Shown in pieces: positions 38,427 through 47,905 of a stretch of DNA of 64,000 bases (the stretch's first letter is position 1; every line of letters starts with the position of its first letter). The DNA is from Chloroflexi bacterium TSY. Its GTDB lineage: Bacteria; Chloroflexota; Anaerolineae; Caldilineales; Caldilineaceae. The stretch spans positions 73,803-137,802 of the forward strand of contig JAHBNG010000030.1 in assembly GCA_019217005.1 (NCBI GenBank), given 5' to 3'. The position numbers and the translations under genes are program-made. The notes beneath the pieces were generated by a model. That model ran no database searches and had not been told where the DNA came from. It was given only the letters and a program-made list of their open reading frames with translations.

Positions 38427-39548
38427 TTATACCCAATCCAATGGCCACTGATAGAAAGAGACTGGAACTCCTTCTTTCATAAACGACGAAATGCGCTCTG
38501 GTCCAAAGAGTAGCTTGACCATCTCACGGCGGCCAATTCGAAGCTGGTCGGTCCGATTGTGAATTAGAATCTGCTCCTCGGTTGTTTCTTCAATCGTTAG
38601 GTGAGGGGTGATTTTGTGCATTAGTTGCTGTGGGTTCACGACGTAGATCATGCCGAGATAGGTGCGATTGAAGGGCATACCCAGCTCATCAAGTAGATGA
38701 CTCAGCCCATCGTGAACAGGCGGTGTATGAATGGTCATGCGTAAGGTTGATGTTGCGTCATTTTCGTCACGACCCGAGGTAGACAAATCACAATCATCTG
38801 CCTCTTCAAAGATTGTACGGATCAATCCTGCAGTTACCTCAGATGGTCCACCGTGCTCAAGAATCTGATCGCCACGCACAACGACATAGGCCAGAAAGCG
38901 ATCAGTATGCCGCACAACGAAGAGTCGGTTCCCCAACCGATTGAGGAGCAGTGAATCTAGCTCTGATCGACGTTGCGCACCAAGAGGTTCGGCTCTATGC
39001 AAATGGCTCACGTCGGCCAGAGCGGACGTCGTCATTGTTGCCTCTTCAACAAGCAGCGAATCCTCCAACTGTGGTAGATAGTGATGCGCTCCCCGATCAA
39101 TGGTGAAGGTCCATCGTTGCGCTCCTCTTTCCCAGCCAAAGCGGCGATACCAGTTGTCAATATCGGTTGTTAGCAATGCGATGTCACAGCCGTTGGCGCG
39201 CATTTTGGCATGGCAATCTAGCAATAGCTTACCCCCAAAGCCACGGCGACGAAATTCAGGTAGGGTTGCCACTCCGTTGATCCCGCCGACGCTCAGCATG
39301 ATCTCTTTTCCTCGTGCCGTCCGCGCGCGTACTGTCGTTGTAAAGATGGCCATGCTGCTCACGACCTGATGGTTGACCTTGATGATGCGGATATTGTCCA
39401 GATTGTCAGGAGCGTAGACATGGGGACATTCTTGGCCCCATGTCTACGCTCCACGCTCCAGGCGCATAACGGTTGTTCCCACGTCCAGTGTTGGGGCTAG
39501 TTCGCGGAGATGGCAAGCGCGTGGTCCATCGTAATCAGGGATGTTCAT
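38427..39548 (-). pseudogene. GNAT acetyltransferase (Eis/SCP2-like), interrupted by a stop codon
   Basis: From ATG 39548 the frame reads MNIPDYDGPRACHLRELAPT and is closed by TAG at about 39444 inside a perfect palindrome. It then continues in frame CPHVYAPDNLDNIRIIKVN. The acetyl-CoA loop is GVATLPEFRRRGFGGKLL. The C-terminal 100 residues resemble the SCP2-like domain of Eis-type N-acetyltransferases. Only the stop separates the two halves, so a shortened product starting later could exist but would miss the first strands. Confidence 0.75.
39409..39452. repeat. 44-bp perfect palindrome inside the acetyltransferase gene
   Basis: GGAGCGTAGACATGGGG at 39409-39425 and its exact complement at 39436-39452 flank a 10-nt loop. 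The in-frame TAG lies inside it. Confidence 0.9.
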
Positions 39549-39873
39549 GGTTTTGAATCTTTTTGAATATCTTGATTCTGCAGATTGTACCACATCCTGA
39601 CGCACTTCGTCTTCTGTGTAGCGCCACCGCGCCACCTTTTTTTCTCGCTCCTCATCCCAATCTATTTTCAATTATCGGCGCGATAGCATTGCCAATAGAC
39701 CAAAATATGCAAAAGCAAACAAATTTTTCGTGCAACGCGTTTGGCAACGCATGTGGCAACGTCTGTGCAACGGGTATCAGTTAATCTTGGAGGCAGAGCG
39801 AATTCGTTCTCTGCTCGAACCATCGATGGTGGTTCACAAATGAGAGTCTCAAATTCAAATACACCGCTTCTCT

Positions 39874-39931
39874 CCCAAATGTATATAGAAGAGCGCTGCA
39901 TCCCCCGAAGGATGTTCTATGTACATTTGGG
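39874..39931 (+). promoter_or_regulatory. Inverted repeat upstream of the two ABM-like genes
   Basis: CCCAAATGTATATAGAA at 39874-39890 pairs with TTCTATGTACATTTGGG at 39915-39931 with one mismatch. It ends 34 bp before the start codon of the next gene, so it could be an operator or an mRNA leader hairpin. The preceding 39549-39870 holds no supported gene, only repeated GCAACG units around 39733-39770. Confidence 0.5.
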
Positions 39932-39965
39932 GTAGATGAGCTAATGACAAAAGGAGGATGTCTTG

Positions 39966-40259
39966 ATGATTGTTCGCTTTGTTACGTACCATGCCCTACC
40001 CGATAAAGATGTTGAGCTTTGGTTGAGCGAAGTAGCCTCTGAGGTGCGCGGCGTGGAGGGGATGCGACGCATGGAACTCATTCGCTCCCACAATGATCCC
40101 AGTCAATATGGGGCCATGCAAGTCTTCAGAACCAAGGAGGATCTCGACGAATACAAATCGTCTGGACCATATCAGCGCCTTTTACAGAGTATTCAGGATA
40201 GTTGGCTTGATGATTCAAAGCCGGTCGATGAACAGATTTTTAACGTTCTGGATATTTGA
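39966..40259 (+). CDS. Small ABM/dimeric alpha-beta barrel protein 1
   Basis: The protein of 97 residues has the pattern of an antibiotic-biosynthesis-monooxygenase-like ferredoxin fold: strand MIVRFVTYHALPD, helix VELWLSEVASEVRGVEG, strand GMRRMELIRS, and YGAMQVFRTKEDLDEYKSS. Such proteins are small oxygenases, heme-degrading enzymes or binding proteins. AAAGGAGG at 39951-39958 precedes ATG 39966 at ideal spacing. The next gene encodes a protein of the same fold, 64 bp downstream. Confidence 0.7.
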   Translation: MIVRFVTYHALPDKDVELWLSEVASEVRGVEGMRRMELIRSHNDPSQYGAMQVFRTKEDLDEYKSSGPYQRLLQSIQDSWLDDSKPVDEQIFNVLDI

Positions 40260-40323
40260 TGATGTTGTGAACCTTATTATTTCGGAACAACTCTATTTTT
40301 TCTGCCAATGAGGAGGATGACTG

Positions 40324-40632
40324 ATGATCTATCATGTCGTAACCATGAAAGTTCTGCCCGATAAGGGAAATGAAGCCGAACAGATTCTACTAAAGGCGCA
40401 AGCATACCTTGAAGAGAAAAACCCAGTCGAAAATGCTCAATTCCTCAGAGGGATAGACGATAGTTCGAATCGATTACACATTTCAGGATTATATGACTCG
40501 CTCGCTGCATTTGAGACGCAGCGGGAAGCCAGACATAAAGATCCCGAATGGAAAACGATTCTTGACGAATTAGATGCAGTCGTTGAGGACTCTGAAGGCC
40601 ACTTCTATCGGGTTATAATGCCTCCACGCTAA
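40324..40632 (+). CDS. Small ABM/dimeric alpha-beta barrel protein 2
   Basis: The 102-residue protein follows the same order: strand MIYHVVTMKVLPDKG, helix AEQILLKAQAYLEE, strand NRLHISGLYDSLAAFETQRE and a final strand GHFYRVIMP. The SD GAGGAGG precedes ATG 40324. The fold call is by pattern; no catalytic residue is certain. Together with the previous gene it probably forms a two-gene operon, perhaps a heteromeric barrel. Confidence 0.68.
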   Translation: MIYHVVTMKVLPDKGNEAEQILLKAQAYLEEKNPVENAQFLRGIDDSSNRLHISGLYDSLAAFETQREARHKDPEWKTILDELDAVVEDSEGHFYRVIMPPR

Positions 40633-40700
40633 AATCCAACTAACGTCCAGATGAGAACTGATCTCATTAAACATGAACATAACGCATGTCCTAAGAACCC

Positions 40701-40769
40701 ATCCGAAAAGTGGTTGTGAGTCCAACATGCTTCTCGAGTGAGAATAGATTGTCACAGAACTTTTCGGAT
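40701..40769. repeat. Dispersed palindromic repeat, family P, copy 2
   Basis: The arms are ATCCGAAAAGTGGTTGTGA and TCACAGAACTTTTCGGAT, followed by AAGCACTAAG. It abuts the metal-binding-protein remnant starting at 40781. Confidence 0.85.
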
Positions 40770-40780
40770 AAGCACTAAGT

Positions 40781-41166
40781 GACCTGGATCCAGTCAAGGT
40801 AGAGTTCTTCGCGGCGAATGCCCAGGTGTATCTAACCGAACTGGAAGCGCTTGATGAAGAACTAGACGCTTTGCATCCGAATATGAGTTTGAGGTTGTCG
40901 GGACGGTCATCCCATCGCTCAGTACAATAGCACCTCCCTCTGCTGGGGATCTAGCAGCGCTTCAGGATCAGATCGAAGAGGAGAGAGTACTAGCGATCTT
41001 CGTCGGTGAATCTGCCAATGAGAGTCTAGCACAGCAGATTGCCGATGGCATAGAAATTCAGGTTGTCATAATCTATACGGAATCACTCAGTAAAGCCAAT
41101 GGTCCAGCCGCTAGCTATCTTGACTTTATGCGCCACAATATGACAATGATTGTAAGCAGACTTTAA
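40781..41166 (+). pseudogene. Remnant of a ZnuA/TroA-type metal ABC binding protein
   Basis: The first frame reads DLDPVKVEFFAANAQVYLTE, then LEALDEELDAL. A second frame continues EYEFEVVGTVIPSLSTIAPP, VLAIFVGESANESLAQQIAD and ends YLDFMRHNMTMIVSRL before TAA 41164-41166. These match the two lobes of cluster A-I metal-binding proteins. The segment between them and the whole N-terminus with the metal-binding His residues are missing. A family P repeat stands directly at its left border. Confidence 0.75.
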
Positions 41167-41218
41167 TGATATGCTCTCCACAGTTTTAGGTAGTCAACTT
41201 GATTCCCGTATAGATCGT

Positions 41219-41308
41219 GACAATTTATACCGCACTAGCTTATAAACTTAAAATAAATTCGCTCCTTCTACTCGACTGAAAACGGTCAAATTTATTTTAA
41301 GTTTATGG
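41219..41308. repeat. AT-rich palindromic repeat, family R, copy 2
   Basis: TATACCGCACTAGCTTAT leads into the arms ATAAACTTAAAATAAATT and AATTTATTTTAAGTTTAT, with a loop containing TCGCTCC and ACGGTCAAA. The same order, complemented, occurs around 9994-12107, where an IS splits it. Confidence 0.78.
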
Positions 41309-41335
41309 CAGTGCTCAGTATACATCCTTTCGCAA

Positions 41336-41887
41336 TTACATTTCCTCACGATAGTGTAGTCCGCGCCGTTCCTTTTCGTCCATGGTCGCTGCACGAATCA
41401 TCTCGCGAACCTCTATCGGATCCTGAACATTGTCAAGGACAAATTCAGGTGTGGAGGGATCGTTACTATGAATCGTGATGTCGCCCACATTTAACATGCG
41501 CTCCCCAACATGTTGTTTGACCTTCGTATCGCGTATGCGTACGAGCTCGATCTCCTCCAGGTTGGTGCCGAATAAACCACGAATAATGCGCAATCGTTCT
41601 GAAGTTAGCTCATAGCGGACGCCGATTGTGAGATAGGGGCGTCCTCGCCAAAGCAGTTTTTCTTCATCGTAGTCCTCGGTGGCAGCCGCAGCATTTGGTG
41701 CAGGGGCAGCGACTGGCGTATGCCCATCGTCTTCAACGGCATCCAAAACAGCAAAGACGCTATGAGAGATAGCGTCGACTAAAGCATCCATCTGGTCTTT
41801 CGGGACAGCCGAAATATTCACACCGCTTTCTGCCAGCGATCTCCAAAACGCTTCGCGCGCAACTATTTGTACATTATCTTGATGCAT
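41336..41887 (-). CDS. Bacterial PH-domain protein (bPH2 type)
   Basis: The N-terminal 60 residues are helical, then comes an Ala/Pro-rich linker. Residues about 78-165 are a bPH2 domain (RPYLTIGVRYELTSERLRI, ELVRIRDTKVKQHVGERM, VGDITIHSNDPSTPEFVLD). No membrane segment is present, unlike most family members. AGGAG lies 9 bp before ATG 41887. The function is unknown. Confidence 0.78.
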   Translation of the reverse strand: MHQDNVQIVAREAFWRSLAESGVNISAVPKDQMDALVDAISHSVFAVLDAVEDDGHTPVAAPAPNAAAATEDYDEEKLLWRGRPYLTIGVRYELTSERLRIIRGLFGTNLEEIELVRIRDTKVKQHVGERMLNVGDITIHSNDPSTPEFVLDNVQDPIEVREMIRAATMDEKERRGLHYREEM

Positions 41888-41987
41888 AAAATAAGTCTCC
41901 TCAAACGGTGGTATCTCACATTGTGTATAAATCGGCTTTTTCTCTGAAGACCAAGTAACCTTTACACAATTTGTGGTATACCACCCC

Positions 41988-42395
41988 TCAAACTTCGTCT
42001 TGAATAAAGCGTGAGCTTATACCAGGACTCGGAATCATACAAATTCCTGCTTTGCCAAACAAACGATAACGGTTCTGTGCAATGAACCGATAACACCAAT
42101 TTCGTATGGGTCGTGGGATCCACAGCAAGTGATAAAGCAGCGGCCACATGCCCGACAGACCGTGCGCAATGCGCAATGCCGCATCACTTTCGGTATAGCA
42201 ATTTCCATTTTTGACTAACACGAGACTATCAAAAGACACTTGACTCAGACCATGCCGGGCCAGCAGTTCTTGCCCGGCAGCAGACTGTAGCGAGGCAAAG
42301 CGAAACACACCTTCCGGATCGCGTTGGATAATGAATTGTACGGACCAGGTACAGAGATTGCAGACACCGTCAAATAGAATAGTAGAATTCTTCAT
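41988..42395 (-). CDS. DCC-family thiol-disulfide oxidoreductase
   Basis: The N-terminal motif TILFDGVCNLCTWSVQFII has the Cys-x2-Cys and the DGVCNLC signature that names the family (DUF393). QSAAGQELLARHGL and SDAALRIAHGLSGMWPLLY are further family blocks. Length (135) is standard. Role in redox handling is inferred from the family only. Confidence 0.88.
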   Translation of the reverse strand: MKNSTILFDGVCNLCTWSVQFIIQRDPEGVFRFASLQSAAGQELLARHGLSQVSFDSLVLVKNGNCYTESDAALRIAHGLSGMWPLLYHLLWIPRPIRNWCYRFIAQNRYRLFGKAGICMIPSPGISSRFIQDEV

Positions 42396-42951
42396 GCTTA
42401 GATTATATCAGAAAAATTGAGTCATTTCTAGCCGATTGATCTCCGCCGAAGCATTTCACTTTGGGGATGAGTGTTCAAGATAGCGTTTGCATCAATACGC
42501 CCCACAAAAATCGAGTTTGACATCGGAGTTTCTTTCCCTTAGAATGAGCCAAAGATAAATTATCATTTGTGAGAGCGTATTCAGGAATGGGTATGCAATC
42601 GAGATAGATAAGAACCAATTCGCCTCTTTTATTGGCCAGAAACGGTCAACTTTATTCTCATCAATGAGCAAGTGCGGGACATTTAAAGACATGACTACCT
42701 CATAAGATCCGCAGTTATCATCGCACACAAAAGGGCATTATTTGTTCGTGACGCAGAACAAACAAGCTGTTTGTTTTACTATCTGGCGATAATGATGTCC
42801 ACAGCGCATAATATCAAATTGATCCTCTAGACGAATTACCTCAGATCCTTTTGAACCAATCCAAAAAGTAACCATGCTCATTCCTAAACCTTCGTACCTC
42901 TTCGTGAGCTTCGTGGATGTTTTGAATCTTGGCAACACCTTGGAATAGACC
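42396..42951. other. Gap with a palindromic repeat shared with 55598-55650; no supported gene
   Basis: At 42765-42783 the palindrome GAACAAACAAGCTGTTTGTT lies within about 50 bp that resemble 55598-55650 (TTCGTGA, AACAAACA, CTGTTTGTT, then TGGC). An ORF at 42492-42728 on the minus strand has a hydrophobic stretch but no recognisable family and no convincing SD, so I do not call it. Confidence 0.5.
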
Positions 42952-44752
42952 ATGCTCAAACAAAATGCATACTGGCTCCTCTTCATCCAGTATCTCAACC
43001 CGCTGGGCAGAAAGACATTTCTTCTCGCACTGCTGGTCTTCACGACCATCGGATTGCAACTTCTAAACCCACAGATCATTCGCTATTTCATCGATACCGC
43101 AGTGGAAATAGGACTAGGGGATGGTGGAACCATGAATCTGGTTTGGGCAGCTGTTTTGTTTCTCGGCGGCTCTCTGCTTTTGCAAACTTTGGGGGGTCGT
43201 TGCCGTCTATGTCAGCGAGGATGTTGGATGGCAAGCCACAAATCGGCTGCGCGAAGATCTGACGCGTCATTGCCTCAAGCTCGATATGGGCTTCCATCAT
43301 CAGCACAAGCCAGGCGAGATGATCGAACGGATTGATGGAGATGTTGCCAACATCGCGATCTTCTTTTCGCAGTTTGTGATTCAGATTGTGGGCAACTTGC
43401 TTCTCGTCGTGGGCGTATTGGTTGTGCTGCTTTGGACTGACTGGCGAATCAGCCTAGCGCTACTTGTTTACACGCTTGTTGCCTTGACGACGATTCTTCT
43501 CATGCGTCGTTTGGCTGTTCTACGAGAAATGGAAGCCAGAGAAGCAAACAGTCAGTTATTTGGCTTTCTTGAGGAATATCTCTCTGGTATAGAGGATATT
43601 CGAGCCAGCGGAGCCGTTCCCTTCGTCATGCGCAAGCTCTTCATGCACAGCAATGAACGGCTACAGACAAACTATCGAAGCGGTATGAGAAATGTTCTAA
43701 TGGGCAACATTTGGAACATTTTCTATACGCTAGGTCACATCATTGCCCTGACGGCTGGATACCTACTCTTTCGTAACAACTTAATCACCGTTGGTTCAGT
43801 CTATCTGATCATTCACTATACAGACATGATTTTGAATCCACTTGATCGAATTACCCAACAGGTTCAGACTTTCCAAAAAGCCGCGGCGGGCATGGAGCGC
43901 GTCTTTGAGCTAAAGAGACGGAGTAGCGCAATTAGTTCCGTTCCCGCAACTGTACAACATCGAGAACTATCTGGTCCACTCGATATCTCATTTGACAAGA
44001 TCACCTTTGGCTATGTGCCTGACGAACCAGTCCTGCAAGATATCTCGTTTGAACTACCGGCAGGTAAAGTGCTAGGTCTGCTCGGACGGACGGGGAGTGG
44101 AAAAACCACGCTCACACGGCTCCTTTTTCGACTCTATGAACCACAACAAGGCACAATCTTGATTGGAAACGGAGATGCCACGAACACAAATGGTCAAACA
44201 TCAAAACTGGACAGCAAAACGCTCAATCTTGACCAGTTACGTCGTTCGATCGGCGTTGTCTCTCAAGATGTACAGCTATTCAGCGGCTCCGTTCGGGACA
44301 ATATAACGCTGTTCGATCCAACAGTTTCCGAACAACGGATCCAGGAAGTGATCCAACAGCTTGGGCTGGGGCAATGGTATGCCAACTTAGAAGATGGTCT
44401 TGACACCCAATTGATGTCTGGAGGAAGCAATCTTTCCGCCGGTGAGGCTCAATTGTTGGCCTTTACGCGCCTCTTTTTACAAGATCCGGGTCTCATTATT
44501 CTGGATGAGGCATCCTCACGGCTCGATCCCATGACGGAACAATTTATTGAACAAGCAGTTGATAGGCTTCTCGAACATCGAACCGGCATCATTGTCGCCC
44601 ATCGCTTACGCACAGTGGAACGCGCAGATACAATACTGATACTGGATCATGGTCGTATTCGGGAAATAGGAGCACGCGAAACTCTCGTAAACGATCCAGA
44701 TTCACACTTCTTTACGCTTCTCCAAACGGGGATGGGTGAAGCGCTAGCATGA
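42952..44752 (+). pseudogene. ABC exporter half-transporter 1, one frameshift in a G run
   Basis: Membrane domain (residues about 1-310) and ATPase domain are both present. The Walker A loop is GLLGRTGSGKTTL, the signature is the altered LSAGEAQLL, and Walker B is LIILDEASSRLD with the catalytic Glu. At about 43190-43195 a run of six G shifts the frame; five G would restore LQTLGVVAVYVSEDVGWQ and about 600 residues. The next gene, 13 bp downstream, encodes the partner. A homopolymer error in the assembly is a real alternative to a true mutation. Confidence 0.88.
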
Positions 44753-44765
44753 CCCACAAACCATC

Positions 44766-46643
44766 ATGAAATCATTCTACTTTATCTGGCGCTTGATTCA
44801 ATTTCGGCCCCGAAGCTATCTCTACAATATGATCGCCTTTACGGTTCTCATGCTGGGCGCATTGGCACCGGGGTGGGTCTTTCGCGAGTTCTTTACGTTG
44901 ATTGCACTAGATGAACCAGCCCGCTTTGGCATTTGGACATTGCTCGTCATGCTGCTCGTTGGCACGGTGGCTCGTATGTGGGGGCTGTACGGCATGTTGG
45001 ATGCAAATATTCCTTACGCCTATGCCAACTACACGTTGCTTCATAAAAATCTGTTGACTCGGCTCTTTCAGCTTCCAGGCGCGGCCGCACTGCCTGAATC
45101 ACCAGGGGCCGCTATCACAAGGCTACGCGATGATGTCGATGAGCTGCCATGGTTTACTCTCTGGTTTAACAACCTTGTCGGTTACGTGGCTTTTATGATT
45201 GTGGCCGTTGCGATCATGATCTCGATCAACCTGACGCTGACCTTAGTCGCATTCCTGCCCCTCGCGGTGATTGTCACCCTTGCCAGCGTCGCAACTGAGC
45301 GTCTCGAGCGCTACCGCAAAGCTGCCCGGGAAGCGTCTGGCAGCGTCACAGACTTCATCGCCGAAATCTTTGGCTCGGTTTTGGCCGTTAAGTTGGGGCG
45401 CGCCGAAGATCAAGTGGTCAATCGAATGGTAGAGCTAAACGACGAACGCCGCAAGACCTCCCTCATGGATCGGCTGCTGGAGGAAGCACTGCACTCAGTC
45501 TATCACCACACGGGCAATCTGGGAACCGGGATTATTCTACTTCTCGCTGTTCCGGCCTTTCGTGCCCAATCGTTCACCGTGGGTGACTTTGCTCTCTTTG
45601 TCTCCTACTTGAGCAGCATGACAGCTTTCTTCTCATTTGCAGGCTTCATGTGGGCCAGATATCGGCAGGTTGGTGTTTCGATCAACCGACTGCAGGAATT
45701 GATGCAGGATGCGAATCCAGACGATTTGGTTCGTCATGGACCAGTCTATTTGGCTCCTACTCGTAAACCGTTCTTAACGTTGAGCGAGAATGGAGAATCT
45801 AGCCATGTGTCAGGTACATCCCTAGAGTCAGAGCTCTCTTCCAATGGAGCTTTTCCCGAAATTCCTTTTCCCGAGCGGACGGAACACGACCACTTGCAAA
45901 CGCTCAATGCCAAAGGGCTCTCCTACCGCTTTCCAGAGAGCACGAATGGTATCTTCGATATTGACCTAACCATTTCTCATGGCTCTTTCACAATGATTAC
46001 GGGCCGCATCGGCTCAGGAAAGACGACGCTTTTGCGCTGTCTCCTTGGCCTCTTGCCGCTTGATGCTGGCACTGTGACTTGGAACCATGAACCAATTTCA
46101 TCACCGGCTGACTTCTTTGTCCCACCACGCTGTGCGTACACTGCCCAAGTGCCGCGTCTCTTTAGCACAACGCTACGGGAAAATCTGCTGCTGGGGTTGG
46201 ATGAAGAACGGATCGATCTCGATCAAGTCATTCATCACGCAGTTCTGGAACAGGATATAACCGATCTCGAACAGGGACTGGAAACAGTGATTGGCCCCAA
46301 AGGAGTGAAGCTATCTGGGGGTCAGGTACAACGAGCCTCCGCTGCACGCATGTTTGTGCGACAACCAGAGCTATTGGTCTTCGATGATTTGAGCAGCGCG
46401 CTCGACGTCAACACAGAGCGCGTCCTCTGGGAGCGACTCTTTGCGTTGAATAGCAATGATGCCCATCGCACAACGCCAACCTGTCTCGTTGTGTCGCACA
46501 GGCGCCCCGCACTGCGCAGAGCGGATCAGATCGTCGTACTAAAGGATGGACGGGTTGAGGATATTGGGAAGGTAGATGAGCTATTGGTTCGGTGCGAGGA
46601 GATGCAACGGTTGTGGGAGGGGGACGGGTCTAGAAGTCCCTAA
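44766..46643 (+). CDS. ABC exporter half-transporter 2
   Basis: The protein of 625 residues has a six-helix membrane domain and an ATPase domain with GRIGSGKTTLLRCLLG, the canonical LSGGQVQRASAARM and a Walker B in which the catalytic Glu is Asp (LLVFDDLSSALD). Together with the previous protein, this gives one consensus ATP site and one degenerate site, as in heterodimeric exporters. A linker of about 60 residues before the ATPase domain (VYLAPTRKPFLTLSENGESS) is unusual. Substrate is unknown. It ends 4 bp into the opposing PaaK-like gene. Confidence 0.9.
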   Translation: MKSFYFIWRLIQFRPRSYLYNMIAFTVLMLGALAPGWVFREFFTLIALDEPARFGIWTLLVMLLVGTVARMWGLYGMLDANIPYAYANYTLLHKNLLTRLFQLPGAAALPESPGAAITRLRDDVDELPWFTLWFNNLVGYVAFMIVAVAIMISINLTLTLVAFLPLAVIVTLASVATERLERYRKAAREASGSVTDFIAEIFGSVLAVKLGRAEDQVVNRMVELNDERRKTSLMDRLLEEALHSVYHHTGNLGTGIILLLAVPAFRAQSFTVGDFALFVSYLSSMTAFFSFAGFMWARYRQVGVSINRLQELMQDANPDDLVRHGPVYLAPTRKPFLTLSENGESSHVSGTSLESELSSNGAFPEIPFPERTEHDHLQTLNAKGLSYRFPESTNGIFDIDLTISHGSFTMITGRIGSGKTTLLRCLLGLLPLDAGTVTWNHEPISSPADFFVPPRCAYTAQVPRLFSTTLRENLLLGLDEERIDLDQVIHHAVLEQDITDLEQGLETVIGPKGVKLSGGQVQRASAARMFVRQPELLVFDDLSSALDVNTERVLWERLFALNSNDAHRTTPTCLVVSHRRPALRRADQIVVLKDGRVEDIGKVDELLVRCEEMQRLWEGDGSRSP

Positions 46644-47878
46644 TCCCAGCTTCGCTCATCTACCATTCCAGGAGCATCCTCCGCGATCGCATCGGTCGCC
46701 ACAAACACAACCTCATCTGCGCGCACGCGGCAAAGTTGGCGAACGGCCTCTTTCACTGGTTCTGTTAAGCTGTTCGTATCGACCGATTGATCATTGAGCG
46801 CCACGCGCACCACAAAGTAATCTCGGTTCTCTGAACGTGAGACGACACCCTGGACAGCTTTGGCACCACCAATCTGGGCGGTGGCTTGACCGATCGCAAA
46901 ACGGAGTTGGTTGGGGTGAACAAACATACCCCGCACCTTACGCGCCTCGCCACTGCGACCCACCAATGTTATTGAACGCTCTTCTTGCCGACTCTGACCC
47001 GGTGCTGGATCGGTGAGAACGGCCATGTCTCCTGTTCCAAAACGAATCAAGGGGTAAGCGTGATCATAATGTGTGACGACGACTTCACCTGCTTCGCCGG
47101 ATCCCACAGGGGTGCCCGTTTCCGGGTCAACGACTTGGATCACTGGTTCGGGCTGTAGCCGCATGGCCATGGTGCCATCGAGATTGACGGCCAAAAAGCC
47201 CAACTCCGCCGTGGCATAGGCATTGCCCAACGTGATACCATAGGTCTCGACCAACGTTTGGCGCAATGGAGCAGGCAGCGGTTCTGCCGTGACAAGGGCT
47301 TTCGTCAGTTGCAGGTCTTGCTTAAAATCCATCCCCGCTTCTTCTGCTTTTTGGATGAGTATCATCAGGAAGCTTGGTGTACCGACATAGCCGGTCACGC
47401 CCAAGTCCTGTATCAATTTGACCTGTAGTTCGCTGTTGCCAATTCCCGTGGGCAAAACGGTGCAGCCCATCTGAGTGAGCGCTGTGTCTAACATGAGGCC
47501 AGCGGGCACCAGGTGATAGGAGAGTGCATTGAGCACAACATCACCTGGTGTGAAGCTGCTCTTTTCCAAGGCAAGCTGTGCCATATCCGACGTGGTCGAA
47601 TCATCACCTGCGTCGGGTTCATAGAGAGGACCGGGCGACATAAAAATGTGGCGCACTTTGCTCATCGGCACTCCCAACATCCCACCAAAGGGGGGATCAG
47701 CTTGTTGGAGTGCAATCACGGTGTCTTTGGGCAAGATGGGAATTTTATCCAGGTCGGCGGCTGTTTGAATGTCACTCGGTTTGAGTCCCACCTCATCAAA
47801 GCGTCGTCGAACGGCGGGTGCATTGGTATATGCCCGTTCGATTAACTGACGGACTTTTTGATCTCTATCTGTGCTCAT
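46640..47878 (-). CDS. Phenylacetate-CoA ligase-like (PaaK) adenylate-forming enzyme
   Basis: The 412-residue protein has the AMP-binding fold of the PaaK group: LDKIPILPKDTVIALQQ, LGNAYATAELGFLAVN for the adenylate site and PLIRFGTGDMAVL with RSGEARKVRGMFVHPNQL toward the C-terminal domain. It activates an aryl or other acid as acyl-adenylate and transfers it to CoA. The TTSDMA segment replaces the usual Ser/Thr/Gly-rich phosphate loop. GAGGA precedes ATG 47878. It follows the LivF gene by 27 bp, an arrangement common for liv-type uptake loci of organic acids. Confidence 0.82.
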   Translation of the reverse strand: MSTDRDQKVRQLIERAYTNAPAVRRRFDEVGLKPSDIQTAADLDKIPILPKDTVIALQQADPPFGGMLGVPMSKVRHIFMSPGPLYEPDAGDDSTTSDMAQLALEKSSFTPGDVVLNALSYHLVPAGLMLDTALTQMGCTVLPTGIGNSELQVKLIQDLGVTGYVGTPSFLMILIQKAEEAGMDFKQDLQLTKALVTAEPLPAPLRQTLVETYGITLGNAYATAELGFLAVNLDGTMAMRLQPEPVIQVVDPETGTPVGSGEAGEVVVTHYDHAYPLIRFGTGDMAVLTDPAPGQSRQEERSITLVGRSGEARKVRGMFVHPNQLRFAIGQATAQIGGAKAVQGVVSRSENRDYFVVRVALNDQSVDTNSLTEPVKEAVRQLCRVRADEVVFVATDAIAEDAPGMVDERSWD

Positions 47879-47905
47879 TGTCTTCCTCACTTTATTTTCA
47901 ATGTG

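Noticed and set aside
39549..39671. In-frame upstream extension of the acetyltransferase (MKIDWDEEREKK) resembling a BrnT toxin start
   Set aside because: Only the first dozen residues look BrnT-like, and no antitoxin gene or further BrnT motifs are present.
39733..39775. GCAACG repeats as a possible CRISPR array or iteron origin
   Set aside because: Only four short irregular units, no spacers of equal length and no cas, rep or dnaA genes nearby.
42492..42728. Minus-strand ORF of 78 codons with a hydrophobic stretch
   Set aside because: No recognisable family and no good ribosome binding site; it lies in a repeat-containing gap.
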